DNA of 64,000 nucleotides from Bacillus massiliigorillae (GCF_000380245.2 NZ_HG428747.1:40054-104053), one strand, 5' to 3'; counted from the stretch's first letter, positions 33,757 through 42,437 are shown. Made by a program: numbers and translations. The notes: generated from the letters alone by a model not told the origin.

Positions 33757-34914
33757 ATGAAAACTTTTTTAAAGTTACTGAAGAATCCGGGGATCATTGG
33801 CGGTATCGTCATGGCGGTCTTCTATCAAATCATTTTCATTACGATTTTTATGTATGGCTACAGCGCTATTCCTAAAAACATGGATGAATTAAAAGTGGCT
33901 ATCGTAAATGATGACGCTAATTATGGGAAAGAAATGGCTAAACAAATTAAAGAGCAAATGCCATTCCAAACGTCTACTCCTAAGTCTTTAGAGAATGCGA
34001 AAGAAAAATTGGAGAATCGTGATGTTCATTTAATTATTCATATTCCAAAAGATTTTTCAGAAAAGCTTACAAAACAAGGTGAAAAAGTAAAACTGGATTA
34101 TTTCATAAATGACTCAAATCCAGCTATGGTTTCTTCAACAATGAAACAAGTAACATCAGAAATTAGTACTACCATGAACCAACAATTTGCAACGCAAACT
34201 GCACAAGGTATTTTTACAAGTATGAAAATGCCCGAAGAACAAGCTAAACAGCTTGCTGCCGAAATACCTACAAAGCTAGATGCAAATGTTGTTACAACAA
34301 ATAAAGTACCAGCAGGTATGCACAATCAGATGGCTCCATTTTTCATTACAATGGTTTCCTTTGTTGGTGCTATGATCTTCTCTATGATTGTTATGGGTGT
34401 AGTCTCTGCTGTTAAACATGCATATGGAAAATGGCAAACATTCTGGTCAGTTCAAGCCATTATCGTACTTGTTTCGATCATTGCTCCAATTATAGGAATT
34501 GCTATTTACTACGCAATGACAGATGGATTAGGTGGAGAAATATTCGTAAAAATGTGGCTAACGCATGCGTTAGAAATGTTCGGTGCAATTGAATTTATGT
34601 CTATTTTCAGTCTGCTACTCGGACAAAAATCAATTTTTGTTAACTTACCATTTATGTTAATTCAAACAATTAGCAGTGGTGCAGTATTAACACAAGGCAT
34701 GATGCCTGGCTTCTTCAAGTTTTTCAGCTACATTTCTATCATGTTTTATACTGTACAAGTTGACTTAAGTGTCATGTTCGGCGGAGGAAAAATTGCAGAA
34801 CATCTTATTGGATTAGCAATTACGACTGCTGTATGCTTCCTGATTGTATTAGTCATCTATACATTGCAACCAACAAAAGAATTAAGCAAATCAAGTATAA
34901 ATCATGCCGCTTAA
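33757..34914 (+). CDS. YhgE/Pip-like membrane protein (ABC-2/DUF3533 type)
   Basis: A 385-aa membrane protein with one N-terminal helix (GIIGGIVMAVFYQIIFITIFMYG), a large extracytoplasmic domain of about 150 residues (KVAIVNDDANYG, IHIPKDFSEKLTKQGEKVKLDYFINDSNPAM) and five to six C-terminal helices. This is the YhgE/Pip or DUF3533 architecture, related to ABC-2 permeases and to the phage infection protein. It has no ATPase next to it. It is probably an exporter or envelope protein. A PadR-type regulator follows closely and may control it. Confidence 0.8.
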   Translation: MKTFLKLLKNPGIIGGIVMAVFYQIIFITIFMYGYSAIPKNMDELKVAIVNDDANYGKEMAKQIKEQMPFQTSTPKSLENAKEKLENRDVHLIIHIPKDFSEKLTKQGEKVKLDYFINDSNPAMVSSTMKQVTSEISTTMNQQFATQTAQGIFTSMKMPEEQAKQLAAEIPTKLDANVVTTNKVPAGMHNQMAPFFITMVSFVGAMIFSMIVMGVVSAVKHAYGKWQTFWSVQAIIVLVSIIAPIIGIAIYYAMTDGLGGEIFVKMWLTHALEMFGAIEFMSIFSLLLGQKSIFVNLPFMLIQTISSGAVLTQGMMPGFFKFFSYISIMFYTVQVDLSVMFGGGKIAEHLIGLAITTAVCFLIVLVIYTLQPTKELSKSSINHAA

Positions 34915-34988
34915 GTATATTTAGTGTAAACTGTAATATGGAGCCAACAAGCTTGGCTCCATATTATTGTGTAAAGGAGCTCCTGCTT

Positions 34989-35513
34989 ATGTCACTACAA
35001 ATTTTTATTTTAGGCGTTCTAAGTGCAGGAAACCATCATCCTTATGACATAAAAAAAATGTTCAAGAAAAATAATATTGATGAATTGTCAAAAATCAGTG
35101 ATGGTACTCTATACTATAACTTCGAATCTCTTCTCAAGCAGGGCTGTATCGAAAAAATCGAAGTTATACGTGATGAAAATAGACCTGATAAAACCACATA
35201 TGGCATTACTGCAAAAGGTAGAGAAGCATTAGAACAAAAAATCTATAATAGTTTTAAAAACTATACTTCTATTTCTTCCTTATTCTCATCAACGATTTTT
35301 TTAAAATATGTTGATACAAATAAAGTAGCCTTCTTACTCGAAGAAATTATTAACAAGTTAAAAGAAAAGATAGAACGGTATGATATACTATGGGATGAGA
35401 TTCACCCGGACTCTACTCCCGCTATTCATCTCATACAGTCATATACACATAATCAAATGAAAGTGGATTTAGAATGGCTAGAGCGATTATTATTATTCGT
35501 TCGTAGTCAGTAA
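34989..35513 (+). CDS. PadR-family transcriptional regulator
   Basis: A 174-aa PadR-type regulator. The winged HTH reads FILGVLSAGNHHPYDIKKMF, then ISDGTLYYNFESLLKQGCIEKIEV and KTTYGITAKGREAL. The C-terminal helical Vir_act_alpha_C-like dimerisation region is present. The ATG follows AAAGGAG; an earlier in-frame start would lie inside the previous gene. It is 75 bp downstream of the YhgE-like gene, in the same direction, as PadR genes often are beside the membrane protein they control. Confidence 0.85.
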   Translation: MSLQIFILGVLSAGNHHPYDIKKMFKKNNIDELSKISDGTLYYNFESLLKQGCIEKIEVIRDENRPDKTTYGITAKGREALEQKIYNSFKNYTSISSLFSSTIFLKYVDTNKVAFLLEEIINKLKEKIERYDILWDEIHPDSTPAIHLIQSYTHNQMKVDLEWLERLLLFVRSQ

Positions 35514-35518
35514 TATAG

Positions 35519-35560
35519 AAAAGGACGTGCAATTAATGTTTGCACGTCCTTTAAATTTTT
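35519..35560. terminator. Bidirectional terminator
   Basis: AAAGGACGTGCAA (35520-35532) and TTGCACGTCCTTT (35540-35552) form a 13-bp stem, with AT-rich flanks, between convergent genes. Confidence 0.82.
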
Positions 35561-36227
35561 ATTTACTTCGTCTTCGATATAAGTCTATGGATTTATATCC
35601 TTCTCCTAAAATCGTGTCCATTTCGGCTAATCGTTTTTCCTGTGTTTCTTTTCTTTTGGCACTATATACATAACGAGCCCAGTCTTTTTGATAGCCGAAA
35701 GTTAAACTATTATAGAAAGATAATAATTCCTCATTTTTAGTTAAATATTGTTTTATGTCATCCACATGTTCAATATAATCATCAACGCATTGACTTTTCT
35801 TTGTACTTTTTGCTTTTTTCACTTCTGATTTTAAACCAACCACTGTGAAAACATCATTAAAGCTTACCATGCGAGAAAATTTTAGCTCACTACCCTTCAC
35901 ATAACCTTCTTCATCTACTGGAATGATTTCAAAGAAGCGATCACGCTCAATATACTCTTTATATTGTCGATTATTCTTTTTCGGATAAGCAAAGAAGACA
36001 TATCCTTTGTCATTCATACATTGCTTATCAATAAACTGCTGTAACCGTTTCAGAAAGTCTGCTTCACTAAAAATGAAGGTGAAAATTAAATCATACTTTT
36101 CTTTTTCCAGGAATGTATCATACTGTAGTTCTTGAAAGTCATGTATATCTTCAGGAATATGAAGAATCGCTTTGCTTGGATATTTATTTAAATTTAATTT
36201 TTCAATTATCGTTTTAGTTGAGTTCAT
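35559..36227 (-). CDS. YdeI/OmpD-associated (OmdA) family protein
   Basis: A 222-aa cytoplasmic protein. The C-terminal segment YLTKNEELLSFYNSLTFGYQKDWARYVYSAKRKETQEKRLAEM is the OmdA/YdeI signature, a family sometimes called bacteriocin-protection proteins, but with no established biochemical role. The N-terminal half (LHIPEDIHDFQELQYD, KGYVFFAYPKKN) resembles the DUF3052-like or YdhG-like companion domain. AAAGGAG precedes the ATG. It is convergent with padR. Confidence 0.72.
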   Translation of the reverse strand: MNSTKTIIEKLNLNKYPSKAILHIPEDIHDFQELQYDTFLEKEKYDLIFTFIFSEADFLKRLQQFIDKQCMNDKGYVFFAYPKKNNRQYKEYIERDRFFEIIPVDEEGYVKGSELKFSRMVSFNDVFTVVGLKSEVKKAKSTKKSQCVDDYIEHVDDIKQYLTKNEELLSFYNSLTFGYQKDWARYVYSAKRKETQEKRLAEMDTILGEGYKSIDLYRRRSK

Positions 36228-36315
36228 TGAATTACTCCTTTAAGTTCCCTAATTGTCATTCACCATTGTAGCAAATCTATATAGTATTACCCAGGTTGTG
36301 TTGAAATCATATTAT

Positions 36316-36343
36316 TTGATATATTTTTTATACTAGATATACT
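36316..36343 (+). promoter_or_regulatory. Promoter of the hxlR-dsbA pair
   Basis: TTGATA (36316-36321), 16 bp and TATACT (36338-36343). The start region is rich in TATA-type symmetry that may hold the HxlR operator. Confidence 0.55.
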
Positions 36344-36365
36344 TTTTATATAGGTGGTGTTAGAA

Positions 36366-36707
36366 ATGGAAATTTGTCCTTACTTAGAATACTCACTGCA
36401 AATATTAGGAAGAAAGTGGAATGGTTTAATCATTCACTACCTATCTCTTTGTCCAGAGGGATCAGCACATTTTTCTGCAATAAAAAGAGATTTGACAGAT
36501 ATTACGCCAAGAGCTCTTTCATTAAAATTATCTGAATTAGAAGAGTTCGGTCTTATTGAAAAAAAAGTAACGACCAAACCAACAGTTTCAATTTCATATG
36601 AACTAACGGAAAAGGGAAATTCGCTGACGAAGGCTTTAGAGCCTATCCAACAATGGGCTCACGATTACAAAATCGATAAGAAAAAAGGGGTATATGAACA
36701 TGAATAA
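36366..36707 (+). CDS. HxlR-family transcriptional regulator
   Basis: A 113-aa single-domain winged HTH of the HxlR family, which often sense electrophiles or redox state through an N-terminal cysteine. Seen: Cys4 in MEICPYLEYSLQILGRKWNGLIIHYL, then FSAIKRDLTDITPRALSLKLSELEEFGLIEKKV and SYELTEKG. The ATG at 36366 follows AGGTGG; a GTG at 36354 lies within that site. It overlaps the next gene, a DsbA-like thiol protein, by eight bases if that gene starts at 36700, which suggests a thiol-stress unit. Confidence 0.87.
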   Translation: MEICPYLEYSLQILGRKWNGLIIHYLSLCPEGSAHFSAIKRDLTDITPRALSLKLSELEEFGLIEKKVTTKPTVSISYELTEKGNSLTKALEPIQQWAHDYKIDKKKGVYEHE

Positions 36708-37611
36708 TATGAACTGTGATTTACAAACAGGGATATGTGGGGATGCAGGAGAAGATGCTGTACAATTGATTGATTTCAACACAATCAACGAAAAGATTAC
36801 AGTCTACTATGTAACAGATCCTATCTGTTCACATTGCTGGGCATTAGAGCCTGTTTTGCGACGATTTGAGAAGCAATATGGTCAGTATTTCAACATCCAA
36901 ACAGTTATGGGTGGTTTATTGGAAAGCTGGAATGGCTTTGCCGATGTCAAAAACGGCATAGGCAAACCTGCTGATGTAGCCGGGCACTGGAGAGAAGTTG
37001 GTGAGCATGCTCGTATGCCTATTGATGGCTCACTATGGTTAACCAATCCTATTCAATCCTCTTACCCACCATCACGTGTGTTTAAAGTTATTCAGCAAAA
37101 GGATGAGCAACTTGCTACCACTTTCTTACGCCGTACACGAGAAGCGGTTTTTGTATTCAACCAAAACATTGGTGAAGCATCTGTACTTATTGAGATTGTA
37201 AATCAACTTAACTTAGACGGAGAAGCCATCTTGAAAGAAGCAGAACAAGGTAAAGGTCAACAACTACTAGAACAAGATTTTGCTCTAGCACGTTCACTTG
37301 GTGTTCGAGGATTTCCATCTATTATCATGATTAACAAAGAGAATAAAGGAACAAAAATTGTAGGTGCAAGACCATTAGAATATTATTTAAAAGGCCTTGA
37401 GCAAACTCTCGCAAAGACATCATTACAACCTCAAGCACCCTCACCATTATCTCAATTACTGGAGAAAGAAGTTCGTCTCTTCTCAAAAGAAATTGAAGTA
37501 ATGTATGATCTAACCCAATCACAAATACAATCCTTTATTCAAAAAGAATTAGATGAAACAGCTTACTCAGCAAAAACCATTCTTAATGAGCTTTATATTG
37601 AAATAAAATAG
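36700..37611 (+). CDS. DsbA-family protein, FrnE/SpxH-like
   Basis: A 303-aa cytoplasmic thioredoxin-fold protein. The active-site CSHC (Cys43, Cys46) lies in VTDPICSHCWALEPVLRRFE, and the cis-proline loop is RGFPSIIMI. An inserted helical domain contains TREAVFVFNQNI. This is the cd03025 FrnE-like group that includes the ClpXP adaptor SpxH/YjbH. It starts at ATG 36700 (nine bases after AAAAGGGG) or at 36694. It is translationally coupled to the HxlR regulator. Whether it is an oxidoreductase or a proteolysis adaptor is not certain. Confidence 0.82.
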   Translation: MNNMNCDLQTGICGDAGEDAVQLIDFNTINEKITVYYVTDPICSHCWALEPVLRRFEKQYGQYFNIQTVMGGLLESWNGFADVKNGIGKPADVAGHWREVGEHARMPIDGSLWLTNPIQSSYPPSRVFKVIQQKDEQLATTFLRRTREAVFVFNQNIGEASVLIEIVNQLNLDGEAILKEAEQGKGQQLLEQDFALARSLGVRGFPSIIMINKENKGTKIVGARPLEYYLKGLEQTLAKTSLQPQAPSPLSQLLEKEVRLFSKEIEVMYDLTQSQIQSFIQKELDETAYSAKTILNELYIEIK

Positions 37612-37617
37612 ACTAAA

Positions 37618-37655
37618 AAAACCGCTCTTTCATTGAATTCGAGCGGTTTTCTTTA
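37618..37655. terminator. Terminator after the DsbA-like gene
   Basis: AAAACCGCTC (37618-37627) and GAGCGGTTTT (37641-37650) form a 10-bp stem followed by CTTTATAT. Confidence 0.75.
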
Positions 37656-37679
37656 TATATCATGCATGACTATGGCTAT

Positions 37680-39338
37680 CTAGATATGATTTGCCATATG
37701 ATCAGCTGCAATATAACCAAATGTCATTGCCGGTCCAAGTGTTGCTCCTGGGCCAGCATACGTTTCACCCATAACCGCTGCCGAGCAATTACCCGCTGCA
37801 TACAGTCCTTGAATAGCCTCATTATTATTGTTTAATACTCTTGCATTCTCATCAATAACAACTCCTCCCTTTGTTCCAATATCACCTGGGTAAATTGGGA
37901 CAGCATAGAAAGGAGCTTTTTCAAGTGGTGCCAAATTAGGAGCTGGTAAAGTCGGGTCTCCGTAATAATGATCGTACACACTATCACCACGCTGGAAGTC
38001 TTCATCCTTACCCGCCCGAGCTAATGAATTAAAGCGATCAACTGTATCTACTAAATTATTTACGGGTACCTTCATTTTCTCAGCCAATTCTGATATAGAG
38101 TTCCCTACCTTAATATATCCACTCTCAATCCACCTCTTCGGAAAACTTTGCCCAGGGAATAATCCCATGAAAATATAACGGCTTCTTGCAGTTTGATCAA
38201 GTATTAACCACGAAGGCACAGTCCTTGCACCTGGTTTATCATTCTCATACATTTGATCAATGAAGTCATGATAAGGAGCAGCTTCATTAAGATAGCGCTC
38301 ACCGTTGCTATTAACAACAATCATGTTCGGTATACCTCGTTCCGCTACTAAGAAAAATGGTTTTCCTTCAGGTGGCACTGCAGATGGTGCTCCCCATACT
38401 TTATCCATCAAATCAAACTTGGCACCTGCACGAAGGCTCGCCTCAATAATATCACCTGTTTGTCCTTCAGCTGCCGATGTCCAGCTTGTTGAAGTAGGCG
38501 AAGGCAAATATTTTTCTCGAAATTGTTGATTATGTGAAAAGCCACCGGCACCTAATACAACGCCACGGCGAGCTTTAATTCGTAATTTCTTCCCATTACG
38601 CTCAACAATTAAACCGACCACTTTATCGTTCTCAATAATAAAATCCGAGAAAGCAGTAGATAACCAAACAGAGCCACCCGCTTCTTTAAGTGATAATCGT
38701 AATCGCGCCACAAGCGCTTCACCAAGAGCTGCTGGTTTATATCCTGTAAAAATAGTTTTCATCAAACGCATACCAATTTTTAAAGACATGGCTTTTCCCT
38801 TTGAAGTTCGCTTAATCATATTTACTTTATGAAATTCATAAGAGTTCATCACCATACCGTACGTTGGTAAATTAGCTCGACGCATTAACTTACGTTCATC
38901 ACCTAATTTACGCAAATCAAATATTACAGGCTCTACTGACCTTCCCCCCGGAAATCCACCTGGCATTTCTGGGTAATAATCCGAATATGCTGGCGTGTAT
39001 TCAAAGCGCATATGATCGGTTTGACTGTGTAAAAAATCTACCATCTCTGATCCACGAGTAAGATAGGCTTTTTTCAAGCTAGCTGGAACACGGTCACCAA
39101 TAATCGCATCTAAGTACGCTCCCACTTCCTCTAATGTATCTTCTACACCGGCTTCCTTTAAATAACGATTAAGAGGAACCCAAATTGCGCCACCTGAAAG
39201 AGCACTTGATCCACCATAATGAGTGGTCTTTTCCAATACCAAAGCAGATAATCCTTTCAACGTTGCAGCGAGTGCTGTCGTTAAACCAGCAGCTCCAGAT
39301 CCAACTACTAAAACATCATAACTAGCATCCCATTCCAT
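37680..39338 (-). CDS. FAD-dependent oxidoreductase, 3-ketosteroid dehydrogenase-like
   Basis: A 552-aa flavoprotein of the FAD_binding_2 (fumarate reductase/KstD) family. The dinucleotide-binding motif VLVVGSGAAGLTTALAA is at residues 9-25, followed by SGGAIWVPLNRYLKEAG and VVLGAGGFSHN. The C-terminal part, GLYAAGNCSAAVMGETYAGPGATLGPAMTFGYIA, is typical of delta-1-dehydrogenases. The real substrate in a bacillus may not be a steroid. A MarR gene lies 44 bp upstream in the same direction, so the two form an operon, probably induced by the substrate. Confidence 0.82.
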   Translation of the reverse strand: MEWDASYDVLVVGSGAAGLTTALAATLKGLSALVLEKTTHYGGSSALSGGAIWVPLNRYLKEAGVEDTLEEVGAYLDAIIGDRVPASLKKAYLTRGSEMVDFLHSQTDHMRFEYTPAYSDYYPEMPGGFPGGRSVEPVIFDLRKLGDERKLMRRANLPTYGMVMNSYEFHKVNMIKRTSKGKAMSLKIGMRLMKTIFTGYKPAALGEALVARLRLSLKEAGGSVWLSTAFSDFIIENDKVVGLIVERNGKKLRIKARRGVVLGAGGFSHNQQFREKYLPSPTSTSWTSAAEGQTGDIIEASLRAGAKFDLMDKVWGAPSAVPPEGKPFFLVAERGIPNMIVVNSNGERYLNEAAPYHDFIDQMYENDKPGARTVPSWLILDQTARSRYIFMGLFPGQSFPKRWIESGYIKVGNSISELAEKMKVPVNNLVDTVDRFNSLARAGKDEDFQRGDSVYDHYYGDPTLPAPNLAPLEKAPFYAVPIYPGDIGTKGGVVIDENARVLNNNNEAIQGLYAAGNCSAAVMGETYAGPGATLGPAMTFGYIAADHMANHI

Positions 39339-39382
39339 TCATATTTTCCTCACTTCCGATATAAATTTAAGAACGTATGACT

Positions 39383-39805
39383 CTATTTGGTGTAGTTATA
39401 TAACTTCCTGTTTATTTGTAGTAATATCTGCATTTCTGACTCTGATAGCGATGCAAGAAACCCTTCCATTAATCGCATTCGCTTCTCTCTTAATGGTTTT
39501 AAAAGCTTCATACCTTGCTCTGTAATTTCCATATACACGACTCGGCGATCTTTCATATCGCGAGTTCGTTTGACTAACCCACTCTTCACTAACTTATCGA
39601 CAATCCCCGTAACTGCTCCAGTAGTAACAGAAAGAGAAATAGCTAGATTAGATGCTGTTTGCTTTCCTTCAGCACTCAAAAATTCTAAAGCTAAAGCATG
39701 TGTAGTAGAATGATTTTCCTCACTCACCTTATTCCATTCTTGAGACCACCGTTTATTTAAAATGCGATACATCTCAAAAAGCTCCACTAAATCAACACAA
39801 TCCAT
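39383..39805 (-). CDS. MarR-family transcriptional regulator
   Basis: A 140-aa MarR-type regulator. The HTH region reads SNLAISLSVTTGAVTGIVDKLVKSGLVKRTRDMKDRRVVYMEITEQG, with the conserved DRR wing. The ATG at 39805 follows AAAGGAG by six bases; the frame extends upstream through other ATGs without a ribosome binding site. It precedes the flavoprotein gene by 44 bp and probably represses it. Ligand unknown. Confidence 0.85.
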   Translation of the reverse strand: MDCVDLVELFEMYRILNKRWSQEWNKVSEENHSTTHALALEFLSAEGKQTASNLAISLSVTTGAVTGIVDKLVKSGLVKRTRDMKDRRVVYMEITEQGMKLLKPLREKRMRLMEGFLASLSESEMQILLQINRKLYNYTK

Positions 39806-39947
39806 AGCCATCTCCTTTCTATCCATGCCGTTACATATCTTACTACTAAGAAGTTTACTCTTAAGATATTTCATTGTATGTGGGATGGACGAGGTTTAGA
39901 AGAAGAACTATATATTATGTATTTAAAGTGACACTTTTCTATCCTTT

Positions 39948-40118
39948 ATGGATATAGGAGTTGCCTTAGGAACTGTGATTTTAAGCGCCATCGTTACAGC
40001 CACAAGCTATGCATTTATGTATCGAGTTTCTAGCTTATGTATGGTGCTATTTCTTATCATATATATAGTTCATATCGTTCAAACACGCAACAAACATAAG
40101 CTATCCGCTATTCATTGA
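39948..40118 (+). pseudogene. Remnant of an MFS transporter C-terminus
   Basis: A 56-residue frame reading MDIGVALGTVILSAIVTATS then YAFMYRVSSLCMVLFLIIYI resembles the last two membrane helices of a drug-type MFS transporter. There is no ribosome binding site, and the frame is closed by TAA eight codons upstream, so the N-terminal part is missing. A good terminator follows at 40126-40162. I read it as a decayed or truncated gene. Confidence 0.45.
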
Positions 40119-40125
40119 CCAAAAT

Positions 40126-40162
40126 AAAGAAGCAAGATGCATGGGGAGCATCTTGCTTCTTT
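40126..40162. terminator. Bidirectional terminator
   Basis: AAAGAAGCAAGATGC (40126-40140) and GCATCTTGCTTCTTT (40148-40162) form a 15-bp perfect stem. It ends the MFS remnant and the phnA-like gene on the other strand. Confidence 0.88.
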
Positions 40163-40179
40163 CAAAACAAATTCGTTTC

Positions 40180-40527
40180 TTAAATCTTCTTAACAAACTC
40201 AGACTTTAATTTCATCGCACCAAAACCATCAATTTTACAATCAATATCGTGATCACCATCTACTAGACGGATGCTTTTTACTTTTGTACCTTGTTTCAAA
40301 ACAGATGAACTTCCTTTTACTTTAAGGTCTTTAATAACCGTTACAGCATCGCCATCATTTAAAACATTACCATTCGCATCTTTCACAACTTTTACATCTT
40401 CGTTGTTTTCAACTTCTGAGCCTAAAGTCCACTCATGACCACATTCTGGGCAAACTAAAAGTGTTCCATCTTCATACGTATACTCTGAATTACATTTTGG
40501 GCAATTTGGTAAGTTATTCATTTTCAT
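40180..40527 (-). CDS. Zinc ribbon protein, PhnA/YjdM family
   Basis: A 115-aa protein of the PhnA/YjdM family. The N-terminal zinc ribbon has CPKCNSEYTYEDGTLLVCPECGHEW (two CxxC pairs), followed by the family domain DANGNVLNDGDAVTVIKDLKVKGSSSVLKQGTKVKSIRLVDGDHDI. The family was once linked to phosphonate uptake, but its function is not established. GGAG precedes the ATG. Single gene. Confidence 0.88.
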   Translation of the reverse strand: MKMNNLPNCPKCNSEYTYEDGTLLVCPECGHEWTLGSEVENNEDVKVVKDANGNVLNDGDAVTVIKDLKVKGSSSVLKQGTKVKSIRLVDGDHDIDCKIDGFGAMKLKSEFVKKI

Positions 40528-40623
40528 CTATTCTCCATTCTTTATTTTTCATTTCAATATATATAATTGATTTCATTTTTAAGAAAATCACTTGAAAACT
40601 ATTATGAGATAGGAATTGACCAA

Positions 40624-40773
40624 TCAATATCTAGGTATCTCCTCATAGGCTTGTATAATATCATAGTCTTCTTGTATTGACAAACCAGCATAAAATCCAC
40701 GTAACTCATCATTTTGTTTTAAAAATAAAGTAATAATTCGTTTATAGCTGATGAATATCTTTACTAAAAACAT
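40624..40773 (-). CDS. Small uncharacterised ORF, possible gene remnant
   Basis: A 49-aa minus-strand frame (MFLVKIFISYKRIITLF then LKQNDELRGFYAGLSIQEDY) with protein-like composition in its second half, ending in EEIPRY. The frame is open a further 15 codons upstream. No ribosome binding site was found for the ATG. It may be the 3' end of a lost gene or a small gene, and I do not recognise it. Confidence 0.3.
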   Translation of the reverse strand: MFLVKIFISYKRIITLFLKQNDELRGFYAGLSIQEDYDIIQAYEEIPRY

Positions 40774-40801
40774 GGTTTTTTTTAGAAAAAAGGCAAAAGC
40801 T

Positions 40802-40830
40802 TTGACTTACTGTTCAAAATGATGTAAATT
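40802..40830 (+). promoter_or_regulatory. guaC promoter
   Basis: TTGACT (40802-40807) and TAAATT (40825-40830) are spaced by 17 bp, upstream of two CGAACG-type boxes. Confidence 0.5.
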
Positions 40831-40832
40831 AC

Positions 40833-40879
40833 CATTGGGCGAACGATTTCAACACCAAAATATAATAACGTTCGTATTT
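40833..40879. promoter_or_regulatory. Candidate PurR boxes upstream of guaC
   Basis: GGGCGAACGATTT (40837-40849) on the plus strand and AAATACGAACGTTAT (40865-40879 on the minus strand) are inverted CGAACG elements. They resemble the B. subtilis PurBox AWWWCCGAACWWT imperfectly. PurR control of guaC is known in B. subtilis. Confidence 0.4.
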
Positions 40880-40893
40880 AGAGGTGTATACTA

Positions 40894-41877
40894 ATGAGAA
40901 AAGTATTTGATTATGAAGACATTCAATTAATTCCCGCAAAATGTATAGTAAATAGTCGATCTGAGTGCGACACAAGTGTAACATTAGGTGGACATACTTT
41001 TAAGATACCTGTAGTACCTGCAAATATGCAGACAATCATTGATGAAAAAATTGCTATGTTTTTAGCTGAAAACGGTTACTTTTATATCATGCATCGTTTC
41101 CAACCTGAAAAGCGTTTGAACTTTATTAAAGACATGCAATCACGTGGTCTAATTGCATCAATCAGTGTTGGTGTTAAACCAGAAGAATATAGCTTCGTTA
41201 AACAACTTGCAGAAGAAAAGCTTATACCAGAATTTATTACAATTGATATTGCACATGGACATTCCAATGCAGTAATCAATATGATTAAACATATTAAAGA
41301 TTACCTACCTACTAGCTTTGTAATTGCAGGAAATGTAGGAACACCTGAAGCAGTGAGAGAATTAGAACATGCTGGCGCTGATGCTACGAAAGTCGGTATT
41401 GGACCAGGTAAAGTATGCATTACAAAGATCAAAACTGGATTCGGAACAGGTGGCTGGCAATTAGCAGCTCTACGTCTATGTGCAAAAGCAGCAACGAAAC
41501 CTATTATCGCAGATGGCGGCATTCGTACGCATGGTGATATTGCTAAATCTGTTCGATTCGGTGCAAGTATGGTCATGATTGGTTCTTTATTTGCTGGTCA
41601 TGAGGAATCTCCAGGAATCACTGTAGAGAAAGATGGAAATCTATATAAAGAGTACTTTGGTTCAGCGTCTGAATTCCAAAAAGGCGAGAAGAAAAATGTT
41701 GAAGGTAAAAAAATGTTTGTTGAATTCAAAGGTTCTCTAAAAGATACACTAGTAGAAATGCAACAAGATTTGCAATCTTCTATTTCTTACGCTGGTGGAA
41801 ATACATTAGATGCTATTCGCACAGTAGATTACGTAGTTGTTAAAAATTCAATCTTTAATGGCGATAAAGTATTTTAA
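40894..41877 (+). CDS. guaC: GMP reductase
   Basis: A 327-aa enzyme that deaminates GMP to IMP with NADPH, in purine interconversion. The IMPDH/GMPR barrel has VVPANMQTIIDE, the catalytic-cysteine loop KVGIGPGKVCITKIKTGFG, IIADGGIRTHGDIAKSVRFGA and VMIGSLFAGHEESPG. GuaC type 2 proteins of Firmicutes have this length. AGAGGTG precedes the ATG. Single gene with a terminator just after it. Confidence 0.95.
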   Translation: MRKVFDYEDIQLIPAKCIVNSRSECDTSVTLGGHTFKIPVVPANMQTIIDEKIAMFLAENGYFYIMHRFQPEKRLNFIKDMQSRGLIASISVGVKPEEYSFVKQLAEEKLIPEFITIDIAHGHSNAVINMIKHIKDYLPTSFVIAGNVGTPEAVRELEHAGADATKVGIGPGKVCITKIKTGFGTGGWQLAALRLCAKAATKPIIADGGIRTHGDIAKSVRFGASMVMIGSLFAGHEESPGITVEKDGNLYKEYFGSASEFQKGEKKNVEGKKMFVEFKGSLKDTLVEMQQDLQSSISYAGGNTLDAIRTVDYVVVKNSIFNGDKVF

Positions 41878-41894
41878 TAAACAATTTAACTATA

Positions 41895-41942
41895 TAAAAA
41901 AAGGTGAGCAAGTTACACGAACTACTTGCTCACCTTTTTTTA
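41895..41942. terminator. Strong bidirectional terminator
   Basis: AAGGTGAGCAAGT (41901-41913) pairs with ACTTGCTCACCTT (41924-41936), flanked by A and T runs. It separates guaC from the convergent haem operon. Confidence 0.92.
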
Positions 41943-42437
41943 TTTCGTTTTATCTACTACAACATGTAAAAATCTTTCTCCCAATACATCAATATCAAAC
42001 GCCTGGCCAAACCCAACAACAAATCGACCTTCTTGAGGAACTAATTCAAACAATGAAAAATCCAATCCTCGTAAAACGCCCATCATCGGCTTTCCATGAA
42101 TATTTTCAAATTCAGTGAAGATTTCCTCGTATCCTTCATTACCAAGATTTTCAGAAGTACATTGGAAGCGAGCTCGCTCACGAGCAAATAAATTGGACGA
42201 ACCGTGCTCATCAGCAAGTAACATAATATGAATCAAATCATTCTCTTCGATATATTGGTAATGGTCTGATATTTTACTAATATAAATATAAAACTTTCCA
42301 TCATGTTTCACGAAAGGTGCATAACTAATAAATGGGTCACCATTATTATCTTTTGAACTAATGACAATCGTTTTACGCGTATTGATGAACTCTAAGTACT
42401 GTTCTTTTTTTTGAGCAAGATCTATTTGCTTTACCAT
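41940..42437 (-). CDS. HugZ-type haem utilisation protein
   Basis: A 165-aa split-barrel (PNPOx-like) protein of the HugZ/HutZ haem-iron utilisation family. Features: TIVISSKDNNGDPFISYAPFVKHDGKFYIYISKISDHYQYIEEN, and RARFQCTSENLG with the conserved core; GRFVVGFGQAFDID is near the C-terminus. HugZ proteins degrade or traffic haem, a different fold from IsdG. It is the last gene of a Fur-controlled operon with a haem-type ABC transporter, 11 bp after the ATPase. GGAGGAG precedes the ATG. Confidence 0.85.
   Translation of the reverse strand: MVKQIDLAQKKEQYLEFINTRKTIVISSKDNNGDPFISYAPFVKHDGKFYIYISKISDHYQYIEENDLIHIMLLADEHGSSNLFARERARFQCTSENLGNEGYEEIFTEFENIHGKPMMGVLRGLDFSLFELVPQEGRFVVGFGQAFDIDVLGERFLHVVVDKTK

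Noticed and set aside
41837..42118. Plus-strand frame of 93 codons after guaC
   Set aside because: It covers the guaC terminator and runs antisense to the HugZ-type gene.
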